DNA of 64,000 bases, from positions 1,645,001 to 1,709,000 of the forward strand of contig NZ_CP102409.1 in the NCBI RefSeq assembly GCF_024628725.1, given 5' to 3'. The notes beneath the pieces are model-generated. The model was not told the DNA's origin, did no database searches, and saw nothing but the letters and a program-made list of their open reading frames with translations. The stretch is from Ruegeria sp. YS9. GTDB taxonomy: Bacteria; Pseudomonadota; Alphaproteobacteria; Rhodobacterales; Rhodobacteraceae. Below are positions 24,983 to 33,429 of this stretch, piece by piece. Each line of letters opens with the position of its first letter. Positions within the stretch are counted from its first letter, which is position 1. Both the position numbers and the translations under genes were made by a program.

Positions 24983-27445
24983 ATGGGTCTTGTTTTCCGC
25001 TGGCTGGTGCGCATCGCGTCGGGTCTGATCATTTTGATCCTCGCCGCAATGGGCCTTGTCTATTTTCTGGCCAGCCAATCCCTGCCGGACTATGACCAAA
25101 CGCTTGAGGTCGAAGGTCTGACCGCCCCGGTCGAGATCGTACGCGACACCGCCAACGTACCGCATATTCTGGGCCAGACCGATCCCGATGTGTTCTTTGG
25201 GTTGGGATATGCCCATGCACAGGATCGACTGTGGCAGATGACTGTCATGCGCCGTACCGCGCAAGGCCGACTGTCCGAGGTCTTTGGCCCGCGCACGCTT
25301 CACATCGACAAGCTGCTGCGCAGGTTGGACCTTTATGGGCTGGCCCACCGCTCGGTCGAGGTGCAGGACGATTATACAAAGGCCGCTTTGCGTGCCTATT
25401 CCGCCGGGGTCAATGCCCGCCTGACCGAGATCAACGAAGAGGCGCTGGGTCGCGGCGCACCCGAGATGTTCCTGTTCAACGCTCCGGTCTCGCCCTGGCA
25501 ACCGGGTGACAGTATCGCAATAATCAAGCTGATGGCGCTGCAACTGTCAGGCCACCTGACCGATGAAGTTCTGCGCGCGCGCACGTCCTTGATGCTGAAC
25601 AATCCAGAACGTCTGGCCGACATCCTGCCCGACGTTCCCGGACCCGGCATTGCCGCGCTGCCCGAATATGCCACCCTGTTCCCAGATCTCCCCCGTTATG
25701 CTGCGGGAACGGACATTCCCGAAACACCTCTTTCACCCCTTCCCAAACGTGGTCTGGCCGGAGCTTCAAATGCCTGGACCGCCGCGCCGTCACGTTCTGC
25801 AAGTGGCGGAACCCTGTTGGCCAACGACCCTCATTTGGGTTTCATTGCGCCCGGGATTTGGTACCTGGCACATCTCGGCCTGGAAAAAGGCGGTGTCATC
25901 GGGGCCTCGATCCCGGGTGTGCCCGCCATCATGACCGGACGCAGCGACCGGTTGGGATGGGGGCTTACATCCTCGTATCTTGACGATCAGGACGTTCATA
26001 TCGAGCAGCTTAATCCCGACAACCCCGAGGAATACCTGACCCCGACCGGCTTCAAGAAATTCCGGACCCGCCCTTCGATCATCGAGATCAAGGGGGAAGC
26101 TCCGGTTACGCTGACCCTGCGCTGGACCGAGAACGGGCCGGTGCTGCCGGGCACGGACTACAAGCTGGAAACCATCACCCCGCCGGGACATGTGGCATCG
26201 CTGTCCTGGACGGCACTCAGCCCGCAGGACACGTCGATGTCGGCGTCCATGGCGCTGATGAACGCCGACAACGTCGAACAGGCCATCGCGGTCGGCGAAC
26301 AGTTCATCGCGCCTTCTCAGAACCTGTCGCTGGTCGACAAGACGACCATTGGGATGAAGCTGATCGGCGCCATGCCTCGGCGTGATCCGCAAAACCAAAG
26401 CCGTGGGCGTATCCCCTCGCCCGGCTGGATCGAGGCCAATCGCTGGCAAGGCCGCCTGCCCTATGCCGACAACCCGGAATTCGTGGCCCCCGTCGGCGGT
26501 GTTCTGGGCAACACGAACAACAAGATCATCGACCGCCCGTTCCCGGATCACGTCTCGTATGAATGGGGCGATACGCAGCGCGTGCATCGCTGGGAACGCC
26601 TGATGCAATCCCGCGAGGTGCATACCCGCGACAGCTTTATCGAAGCGCAACTGGACACGGTCAGCTTTACCGCGCGGTCCCTGTTGCCGCTGATCGGTGC
26701 CGATCTGTGGTTCACCGGGGCTTCGGCCCCCGAAGGAACGCCGGAACGCCAGCGCCAGATCGCGCTGTCGCTGCTGGCGGAGTGGAACGGTGAGATGAAC
26801 GAACACCTGCCCGAGCCGTTGATCTATGCGGCCTGGCTGCGTGCGCTGCAAATCCGGCTGATCTCGGACGAGCTTGGGCCTCTGGCCAGCGAATACAAAC
26901 ATGTCGAACCGCTGTTCATCGAACGGGTCTATCGCGACATTGACGGGGCGGGTGTCTGGTGCGACGTGGTTCAAAGCGCACCGGTCGAGACATGTACCGA
27001 GATGGCGCGGCTTGCGCTGGACGACGCGCTGATCTGGATATCTGAACGATATGGCAGCGCGCTTGAATCCCTGCGTTGGGGCGACGCTCATCAGGCAACT
27101 CATGATCATCCCGTGCTGGGCTCTGTCCCGATATTGCGGTTTTTTGTGAACATTCGCCAATCGACCAGCGGCGGCGACAACACATTGCTGCGAGGCCGCA
27201 CGTCAGGCGAAGGGCCTGATCCGTTCCAGAACGTGCACGGCGCCGGGTATCGCGGGGTTTATGACTTTGCCGACCCCAACAGCTCGGTTTTCATAACGGC
27301 GACCGGGCAGTCGGGTCACTTCCTGTCGCGCTACTATGACGATCAGGCGCAGCTGTGGCGGCGTGGCGAATACATCCCCATGTCACTGGATCTTGATCTG
27401 GCCCGCGCCGCGGCTGTCGGAACAACCAATCTGATCCCGCGATAA
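24983..27445 (+). CDS. Penicillin acylase family N-terminal nucleophile hydrolase
   Basis: 820 residues. An N-terminal membrane segment (about 10-32, ASGLIILILAAMGLVYFLA) suggests periplasmic export or anchoring. The alpha-chain region has PHILGQTDPDVFFGLGYAHA. The autocleavage site is predicted at GA/SNAW, making Ser262 the N-terminal nucleophile of the beta chain, followed by LLANDPHLGF. A conserved Asn-containing block (TENGPVLPG) follows. Family members hydrolyse amide bonds in penicillins, acyl-homoserine lactones or other N-acyl compounds. The native substrate cannot be set here; quorum-signal acylase is one possibility in Roseobacters. Confidence 0.9.
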   Translation: MGLVFRWLVRIASGLIILILAAMGLVYFLASQSLPDYDQTLEVEGLTAPVEIVRDTANVPHILGQTDPDVFFGLGYAHAQDRLWQMTVMRRTAQGRLSEVFGPRTLHIDKLLRRLDLYGLAHRSVEVQDDYTKAALRAYSAGVNARLTEINEEALGRGAPEMFLFNAPVSPWQPGDSIAIIKLMALQLSGHLTDEVLRARTSLMLNNPERLADILPDVPGPGIAALPEYATLFPDLPRYAAGTDIPETPLSPLPKRGLAGASNAWTAAPSRSASGGTLLANDPHLGFIAPGIWYLAHLGLEKGGVIGASIPGVPAIMTGRSDRLGWGLTSSYLDDQDVHIEQLNPDNPEEYLTPTGFKKFRTRPSIIEIKGEAPVTLTLRWTENGPVLPGTDYKLETITPPGHVASLSWTALSPQDTSMSASMALMNADNVEQAIAVGEQFIAPSQNLSLVDKTTIGMKLIGAMPRRDPQNQSRGRIPSPGWIEANRWQGRLPYADNPEFVAPVGGVLGNTNNKIIDRPFPDHVSYEWGDTQRVHRWERLMQSREVHTRDSFIEAQLDTVSFTARSLLPLIGADLWFTGASAPEGTPERQRQIALSLLAEWNGEMNEHLPEPLIYAAWLRALQIRLISDELGPLASEYKHVEPLFIERVYRDIDGAGVWCDVVQSAPVETCTEMARLALDDALIWISERYGSALESLRWGDAHQATHDHPVLGSVPILRFFVNIRQSTSGGDNTLLRGRTSGEGPDPFQNVHGAGYRGVYDFADPNSSVFITATGQSGHFLSRYYDDQAQLWRRGEYIPMSLDLDLARAAAVGTTNLIPR

Positions 27446-27554
27446 TCCGCCTATTCGGCAAGTCCCCGCCCCGATTTTTCGGCCCTCGTGGCGCCCAAGA
27501 TCAAATTCGCCTAACATTATCGGACTGATTATGTGGGACCAAAGGGGGGCGAGT

Positions 27555-27950
27555 ATGGCCAGTATTCGGGATGTCCTAAATAATCTTGCGCGCGACTACG
27601 CAATCGCATGGAGTTCTGGCGACGCTGACGCAGTTGCCGGTTTCTTTGCACATGACGGGCAGATCACCTTCAACGATAGCGAACCAGCCAAAGGACGCGA
27701 AGCAATCGCCAACCTGGTACGCGAATCCTACGCCAGCTTTCCAGATCTGGAAGTGCGCTGTGACATGATGCGATGGGCCGGAACGCATGCCATATTCGTC
27801 TGGACCCGCGAAGGGCACCACGCCGAAACCGGCAATCACGTTGTCACACGTGGATGGGAGGAATGGGAACTGACGCCAGATTACCTTGTACAGTCCTCGT
27901 TGGGCTGGTTCGACGCGGGTGACCACCAACGGCAGATAGACGGGGCCTGA
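27555..27950 (+). CDS. SnoaL-like / NTF2-fold protein
   Basis: 131 residues with the cone-shaped NTF2-like fold pattern: an N-terminal helix (VLNNLARDYAIAWSSGDADA), VAGFFAHDGQITFND, the helix GREAIANLVRESYASFPD, and strands ending YLVQSSLGWFD. Ring-cyclase and dehydratase members keep His/Asp pairs; here His43-Asp44 is visible but the function is unknown. ATG 27555 is preferred because AAAGGGGGG precedes it at suitable spacing; an ATG at 27531 would add eight residues. It is convergent with, and one base from, the next gene's stop. Confidence 0.75.
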   Translation: MASIRDVLNNLARDYAIAWSSGDADAVAGFFAHDGQITFNDSEPAKGREAIANLVRESYASFPDLEVRCDMMRWAGTHAIFVWTREGHHAETGNHVVTRGWEEWELTPDYLVQSSLGWFDAGDHQRQIDGA

Positions 27951-27951
27951 C

Positions 27952-28257
27952 TCAACGTCCGTTGGATGCGCGTTCTATCCTGTAGTCTCGCGGTATCCTC
28001 TGAGTGACCCGAGCCCAGTCAGATGCCCGTGTCCGGGCCTGATGTGCATCGAAAGCCTGCTGATCCGCAAACACTTCTGACACGTTGAACCGACCCGGAC
28101 AGGTCTGATCCTCGATCACGTCGAAAGATATACAGCCTTGTTCCGCGCGGGTCAGTTTCACATGGTCCGGCAACGCTGCGCGCACCTCCTCCAGCCGGTC
28201 CGCAGGCACATCTATATGGCCGTTCAGGAACACTCTTTGGTCCGGCTTGTCAGACAT
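27952..28257 (-). CDS. ABM-type (antibiotic biosynthesis monooxygenase-like) small protein
   Basis: 101 residues with the dimeric alpha/beta-barrel pattern: strand VFLNGHIDVP, helix ADRLEEVRAALPDHVKLT, EQGCISFDVIEDQ, strand FNVSEVFADQQAFDAHQART. Members include YgiN-like quinol monooxygenases and stress proteins. ATG at 28257 has GGGG six bases before it; ATG 28263 directly abuts that site and is less likely. It starts 15 bp after the hflX stop and is probably the last gene of the trkA-trkH-hfq-hflX series. Confidence 0.75.
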   Translation of the reverse strand: MSDKPDQRVFLNGHIDVPADRLEEVRAALPDHVKLTRAEQGCISFDVIEDQTCPGRFNVSEVFADQQAFDAHQARTRASDWARVTQRIPRDYRIERASNGR

Positions 28258-28271
28258 ATCCATCCCCAACG

Positions 28272-29549
28272 CTAATTCTTCAGCGCCTCGAACTGAGCCG
28301 CTTGTTTCTCGGTCCACAGAACGGTGATGCGAAACCCGTCCTCGGTCTGTTCTTCGCTGCTTACGACATCCTGGCGGAACAGCCAGGCCCGCTTGTCCCC
28401 GTCAGAGAAAGACAGATCCAATACCGCCTCACGCCGTGCACCTTGCAGACGCATCGCGATCTCGGACAGCAAAGGTGCGATGCCTTCGCCGGTGACCGCT
28501 GAAATCGCAAAAATCTCGGGATCTCGGTCCGCGCGTGCCAGCGTCGCCTCGCGCTCATCGGCGCTCAGCAGGTCAATCTTGTTCCAAACCTCAAGCCGGG
28601 GCCGCTCGTCGTCGACGCCCAGCGAGGTCAGGATCGCCTCGACATCCTGCGCCTGCGCCTCTGTTTCCTCGTGGCTGATATCACGCACATGGACGATCAG
28701 ATCGGCACCCAAGACCTCTTCCAGCGTCGCCCGGAAGGCCGCCACAAGCTCGGTCGGAAGGTTCGAGATAAAGCCCACCGTGTCCGACAGGATCACTTCG
28801 GGGCCATCAGGCAGTTGCACGCGGCGCATGGTCGGGTCCAGCGTGGCGAACAGCATGTCCTTGGCCATCACCTCGGCCCCGGTCAAGTGATTGAACAGCG
28901 TGGATTTCCCTGCGTTTGTGTAGCCCACGAGAGCGACGATTGGATAGGGCACCTTGGCCCGGGCGGCACGGTGCAGTGTCCGGGTCTTGACCACCTTCTG
29001 CAACTGCCGCCGCAAGCGCACCAGTTGTTCGTCAATGGCGCGGCGGTCGGCTTCGATCTGGGTTTCGCCGGGTCCGCCGACAAATCCCAAACCACCGCGC
29101 TGGCGTTCAAGGTGGGTCCACGCCCGTACCAGCCGCGTCCGCTGATAGCTGAGCGCCGCCATCTCGACCTGCAACACGCCTTCCCGCGTACGGGCGCGAT
29201 CGCTGAAAATCTCAAGGATCAACCCGGTCCTGTCGAGGATCTTGACCTTCCACGCCTTTTCCAGATTGCGTTGCTGCACCGGTGTCACCGGCCCGTCGAT
29301 CAGAACCAGTTCAACTTCGTTGTCGTGAAAACGCTCACCAAGTTCTTCAATCTTGCCGCTGCCGAACAAATACCCGGCCTGAGCGCGTTGAAGGCGCACG
29401 ATTTCGGATCCGATCACATCCAGATCAGGCAATGCGGCGGCCAGTGCCACCGCCTCTTCCAGCGCCGGTTCAGGGACACGGCGCTGTTCATCTGATTTGA
29501 TTTCGGGATGCAGCACCCAGGCCCGGGTGCGCATCCGGTCATGTTCCAT
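28272..29549 (-). CDS. hflX: HflX-type ribosome-associated GTPase
   Basis: 425 residues. The N-terminal HflX domain (about 15-180) includes the glycine-rich segment GGPGETQIE and a basic helical region. The G domain has G1 GYTNAGKSTLFN (about 209-220), G3 DTVGFISNLP and G4 NKIDLL. HflX splits or rescues stalled ribosomes under stress. Its ATG overlaps the last base of the hfq stop codon (TGATG), the same coupling as in the classical hfq-hflX pair. The C-terminal domain is truncated relative to none of the usual family members. Confidence 0.94.
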   Translation of the reverse strand: MEHDRMRTRAWVLHPEIKSDEQRRVPEPALEEAVALAAALPDLDVIGSEIVRLQRAQAGYLFGSGKIEELGERFHDNEVELVLIDGPVTPVQQRNLEKAWKVKILDRTGLILEIFSDRARTREGVLQVEMAALSYQRTRLVRAWTHLERQRGGLGFVGGPGETQIEADRRAIDEQLVRLRRQLQKVVKTRTLHRAARAKVPYPIVALVGYTNAGKSTLFNHLTGAEVMAKDMLFATLDPTMRRVQLPDGPEVILSDTVGFISNLPTELVAAFRATLEEVLGADLIVHVRDISHEETEAQAQDVEAILTSLGVDDERPRLEVWNKIDLLSADEREATLARADRDPEIFAISAVTGEGIAPLLSEIAMRLQGARREAVLDLSFSDGDKRAWLFRQDVVSSEEQTEDGFRITVLWTEKQAAQFEALKN

Positions 29550-29788
29550 CAAGAGGCGTCTTCGCCCTCATACAGGTTGATCGGCTGTGACGGCATGATG
29601 GTCGAAATCGCGTGCTTGTATACCAACTGCGACTGTCCGTCGCGGCGCAACAATACGCAGAAATTGTCGAACCAGGTGATAACACCCTGCAATTTCACGC
29701 CGTTGATCAGGAAAATCGTGACCGGAACCTTAGCTTTCCGTACATTGTTCAGGAAGGCATCCTGAAGATTCTGTCTGTCCGAAGCCAT
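29549..29788 (-). CDS. hfq: RNA chaperone Hfq
   Basis: 79 residues, the short alphaproteobacterial form without a long C-terminal tail. Sm1 motif: [20 protein letters not shown] and [19 protein letters not shown]. Sm2 motif: [10 protein letters not shown]. It binds small regulatory RNAs and mRNAs, which is relevant to the small-RNA candidate at 10169-10243. It overlaps hflX by one base. 133 bp separate it from the trkH stop upstream, enough for its own promoter. Confidence 0.97.
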   Translation of the reverse strand: MASDRQNLQDAFLNNVRKAKVPVTIFLINGVKLQGVITWFDNFCVLLRRDGQSQLVYKHAISTIMPSQPINLYEGEDAS

Positions 29789-29920
29789 ATTTTTATAATC
29801 TCGCCATTGTTCTTGCTACGCGCTGCGGACCAACGCGCTCCCTCCGGCAGAGTATGGAGTGCTACGCACAGATATTCCAGATGAAAAATCAGGCGTTAGC
29901 CACCGCAAGTTACACCCGGC

Positions 29921-31459
29921 TCAATCCCGCCAAAGCGACGGGGTGATCAGGGCGATGATCGCCAGCGTTTCCAGGCGACCTACGACCATCGCCGCGCACA
30001 ACGTCAGTTTGGCACCCGCGGAGAGGTCGATCAGGCGAATTGGAACGTCCGTGGCCAACTCGATCAACGGCCCCGTCGTACTGAGCGTGGCCACGCTGAG
30101 CACCATGGCCTGTTCGAACCCGGACCCCATCGCCGCCAGCAGAAGGTTGAACACGGCAAGAGTCAGCGCAAAGAGCATCAGGAAGATCCAGGCGATGAAC
30201 GCCCCATCGCTTTGAATGCGGCGATTGCCACCCCCTGCACTGCTGATGGACGAAGGATAGATCAGGCGATCAATCTCACGCGCGCCGTTCAGATACAGGG
30301 CGAAGACCCGCAACAGTTTGACCCCCCCGGCCGTCGTCGCGACGCCTCCGCCGATCAATGCCAGCCCCATCAACAGCAAACCGGGCGTTCCCAAACCCGA
30401 CAGTTGCTGTGCGTCGTTCCAGTTCGCGCTTTCAAAGCCGGCCGTCGTCAGGAAAGCCAGAACGGTGAACAGCATCCCCCAAATGACCTGCAAAGCCTGC
30501 ATTGGTTCCATTTGACCACCGATTTCCGTCACGCCCGCAACAACCCGGAAGAACAACAGGATTGCGACAGCCAAGACAATCATCAGACCGACACGAAACT
30601 CCGGGTCCTTATCCAGACGGGAATAGCCCGTTGTCGCGGTATCCTTTGAAAATGTCAGGCGCGAGAGCGCAAAGAACAGGAACAGAAACAGGATGGCTTC
30701 GCCCGTAAACCCGGCCTGCGCCCCTTCCATGCCCCCGACCGGAGAGATGCCGGACGTGGCCATTACTGCCATCGCATGGCACACGGCCGTCAGGCCGACT
30801 TCACCCGAGATCAACAGAAGAACCCAGATCACGGTCGTCAGCCCGACATAGACTGGCGTCAGCGTCCTGGCGACACGGATCAGACGGCCACGCGGGTCCA
30901 CGCGTTCGCTCTGTGCCACCCCTGACACCGGGCGCCCCGGCTGGCCTCTGGTGGTGACTTCGAACCCGCCAAGCGACAGCGGCGCAAGGATCGCCGCCGC
31001 GGCGATCCACATCAGCAGGCCCCCCATCCAACCGACCATGGCGCGCCACAAATGCAATGGGGCCGTCAGACGGGCCGGATCCGGAAACAGGTCCGCCCCC
31101 GTGGTCGTCAGAGAACTGACCATATCGAAATAGGCGTTCAGAAAGGTGGTGGTTCCAAGCGCGTCGTGAAACGGGATCGCAAGAAAGATGGGCAGCAGCG
31201 TGAAACAGCCCAGCATCACCGCCAACTGCCCCAACGTGCCGCGCCGGGGTATGCGGTTGGAGGACGCCATCGCGATCGTAGCCACCAGAAACAAGCCCAG
31301 TATCCCGGAATACAGAAAGGATCGTGACGTATCGTGATCATCCAGTGCCAGCGCATAGATCGCCGGAATCCACATGGTCAGGGATGCAATGCCCCAGATC
31401 AGCAGGAACAACGGCAACCGCCGCAACAATCCAACCCGTTGTGTCCTTGCATGCGCCAT
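29921..31459 (-). CDS. trkH: Trk potassium uptake channel subunit TrkH
   Basis: 512 residues with about ten hydrophobic segments arranged as four pore-loop repeats. Selectivity-filter-like sequences include SSLTTTGADLF, MATSGISPVGG, FLTTAGFES and ATLSTTGPLIE. It forms the membrane channel of the low-affinity, NAD/ATP-gated Trk K+ system with TrkA. The ATG overlaps the trkA stop by one base (TGATG), so the two subunits are made together. Confidence 0.93.
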   Translation of the reverse strand: MAHARTQRVGLLRRLPLFLLIWGIASLTMWIPAIYALALDDHDTSRSFLYSGILGLFLVATIAMASSNRIPRRGTLGQLAVMLGCFTLLPIFLAIPFHDALGTTTFLNAYFDMVSSLTTTGADLFPDPARLTAPLHLWRAMVGWMGGLLMWIAAAAILAPLSLGGFEVTTRGQPGRPVSGVAQSERVDPRGRLIRVARTLTPVYVGLTTVIWVLLLISGEVGLTAVCHAMAVMATSGISPVGGMEGAQAGFTGEAILFLFLFFALSRLTFSKDTATTGYSRLDKDPEFRVGLMIVLAVAILLFFRVVAGVTEIGGQMEPMQALQVIWGMLFTVLAFLTTAGFESANWNDAQQLSGLGTPGLLLMGLALIGGGVATTAGGVKLLRVFALYLNGAREIDRLIYPSSISSAGGGNRRIQSDGAFIAWIFLMLFALTLAVFNLLLAAMGSGFEQAMVLSVATLSTTGPLIELATDVPIRLIDLSAGAKLTLCAAMVVGRLETLAIIALITPSLWRD

Positions 31460-32835
31460 CAGAAGAAATCGATTGAGACCTGCATCAGGCGTTCAACCTC
31501 TGGCACGTCCTTGGCCATGGCAAAGATTGCGACCACATCTTTTTCATCGATCCGCAGGCTGCCGGTCGGTCGCAGAACGTCGTCTCCCTTGCGGACTGCG
31601 CCCACAAGCACACCCTCGGGGAAGTCGATATCGCGCAGACGTTGCCCGGCCATGGGCGAGGTCGACAGAACCTCGGCCTCGATCACCTCGGCCTCGGCAT
31701 CCCCGATGGAATAGACCTGACGCACCCGCCCATGACGGATGTGTCGCAGGATCGAGCTGACGGTTGTCGCCCGCGGATTGATATAGGCATCGATCCCCAG
31801 AGGCCCCATCAGGGCCACCATGCTGGGGTCGTTGATCAACGCAATCGCCAGAGCACAGCCTTCGGCCTTGGCACGCACCGCGGCCAGCATGTTCGTACGG
31901 TCGTCATCCGTAACCGCCAGCATCGCATCGGCCCGCTCGATCCCCGCCTCGCTCAGCAACCCGGCATCCAGCCCGTCACCATGCAGCACGATCGTCCGTT
32001 CCAGAGCTTCGGCGGCAAGCTCAGCGCAATGGCGGTCGCGTTCGATGATCTTGGCCCGCACACGGCTTTCGCGTTCTTCCAGCGTTCTGGCCACTTCCAG
32101 CCCGACATTTCCGCCGCCCACGATCACCACGCGATCCTGCCGCTTCTGCGCCTTACCGAACACTTCCATGGTGCGATCCACGTCCTTGACGTTGGTAAAG
32201 ACATAGCATTCGTCGCCCACAAACAGCTGATCATCGGATTCGGGGGCAAACAGCGTGCCTTCGCGCCGCACCCCAACCACGATGGAACTGAGGGTCGAGA
32301 ACAGATCCGTCAGCTGCCGCAACGGTGTATTCACGATCGGGCAATCCTCTTCCACCCGCACCCCAAGCAGCTGCGCCTTGCCGTCCATGAAAATCTCGGT
32401 GTCAAAGGCGGATGGGGCAGACAGGCGGCGCATGGCAGCGGCGGCAACTTCGCGTTCGGGACTGATCACCACATCAATCGGCAGATGATCACGACGGTAC
32501 AGATCCGAGTGGATCGCCTCGAGATAGGATTTCGACCGCAGGCGCGCGATCTTGCGCTGGATCGAAAAGACCGAGTGCGCCATCTGGCAGGTGACCATGT
32601 TCACCTCATCCGAATGGGTGGCGGCGATGATCATGTCAGCGTCACGGGCCCCTGCCCGTTCCAGCACGTCCGGGTAACTTGCAAACCCGGCGATCCCCTG
32701 CACATCCAGCGTTTCCGTCGCCCGCCGTACAAGGTCGGGGTTGTTGTCCACGACGGTGACATCGTTCAGCTCGCCCGAAAGATGCCGCGCGATCTGCCAG
32801 CCGACCTGCCCCGCACCGCAAATAATGACCTTCAT
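31459..32835 (-). CDS. trkA: Trk system regulatory subunit TrkA
   Basis: 458 residues, cytoplasmic peripheral protein gating TrkH. Two RCK_N/RCK_C units are seen: first Rossmann motif MKVIICGAGQVGWQIARHL at the N-terminus, second VVIVGGGNVGLEVARTL around residue 235, each followed by a TrkA-C domain. ATG 32835 is chosen because the nucleotide-binding strand begins there and GAAGGG lies about nine bases upstream; a longer frame to 32922 would add residues that do not fit. In relatives it usually follows ntrX directly; here a lipoprotein gene intervenes. Confidence 0.95.
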   Translation of the reverse strand: MKVIICGAGQVGWQIARHLSGELNDVTVVDNNPDLVRRATETLDVQGIAGFASYPDVLERAGARDADMIIAATHSDEVNMVTCQMAHSVFSIQRKIARLRSKSYLEAIHSDLYRRDHLPIDVVISPEREVAAAAMRRLSAPSAFDTEIFMDGKAQLLGVRVEEDCPIVNTPLRQLTDLFSTLSSIVVGVRREGTLFAPESDDQLFVGDECYVFTNVKDVDRTMEVFGKAQKRQDRVVIVGGGNVGLEVARTLEERESRVRAKIIERDRHCAELAAEALERTIVLHGDGLDAGLLSEAGIERADAMLAVTDDDRTNMLAAVRAKAEGCALAIALINDPSMVALMGPLGIDAYINPRATTVSSILRHIRHGRVRQVYSIGDAEAEVIEAEVLSTSPMAGQRLRDIDFPEGVLVGAVRKGDDVLRPTGSLRIDEKDVVAIFAMAKDVPEVERLMQVSIDFF

Positions 32836-32931
32836 GCTTCTGGCCCTTCTGCCTGAAAGGATTGAATGACAGATGCCCCCAGAGCGGTCAATTGAATTGT
32901 CATCGCAGCCCGGCTGCGGCAAGATAAGCGC

Positions 32932-33411
32932 ATGAAAACGCTGTTTCCTATGCTGCTACCTCTGATGGTGTTGTCCTCATGCGGACCTCTTTCGCTTTAC
33001 TACCGCGAAGGTGAAACCGTGTCGCGCCTGCAAAAAGAGACCACCCAGTGCCAGCTGAAGGCGGTCAAAGAGGTGCCGGTAGCCAATCAGATCCGCCAAA
33101 GCCCGCCAACCTATTGGCCGGGGCGTACCTATTGCGACGGCAGTGGTCGTTGCTATCAATCGCCCGGCTGGTGGCAGCCCGGCCGTGTTTATACCGTGGA
33201 TGTGAATCAGGGCCTGCGCAACACGGTCGAAGCGCAATGCATGGCCCAGAAAGGGTTTCGACCCGTCAGCCTGCCGCCGTGCAAGCAGAACGTGAAATCA
33301 CGCGTGCCCGCAACGCGAACGACAACATTGCCACCGCTCAACAGCGCGTCGTGCTTTGTGAAATTCGATGACGGCTCGTTTCAGATCATAACGCCCGGTC
33401 AGGCCGGCTGA
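32932..33411 (+). CDS. Small cysteine-rich lipoprotein, function unknown
   Basis: 159 residues. A signal peptide of about 16 residues ends in lipobox VLSSC, so the protein should be lipid-anchored. The mature part has seven more cysteines, paired in sequence blocks such as TYCDGSGRCYQSPGWWQPG, and an aromatic-rich stretch, suggesting disulfide-stabilised periplasmic structure. No family recognised beyond 'lipoprotein'. It reads on the plus strand inside an otherwise minus-strand cluster, divergent from trkA and convergent with ntrX (18 bp between the stops). Confidence 0.75.
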   Translation: MKTLFPMLLPLMVLSSCGPLSLYYREGETVSRLQKETTQCQLKAVKEVPVANQIRQSPPTYWPGRTYCDGSGRCYQSPGWWQPGRVYTVDVNQGLRNTVEAQCMAQKGFRPVSLPPCKQNVKSRVPATRTTTLPPLNSASCFVKFDDGSFQIITPGQAG

Positions 33412-33429
33412 GGCCCTGCGACCGGCAGG

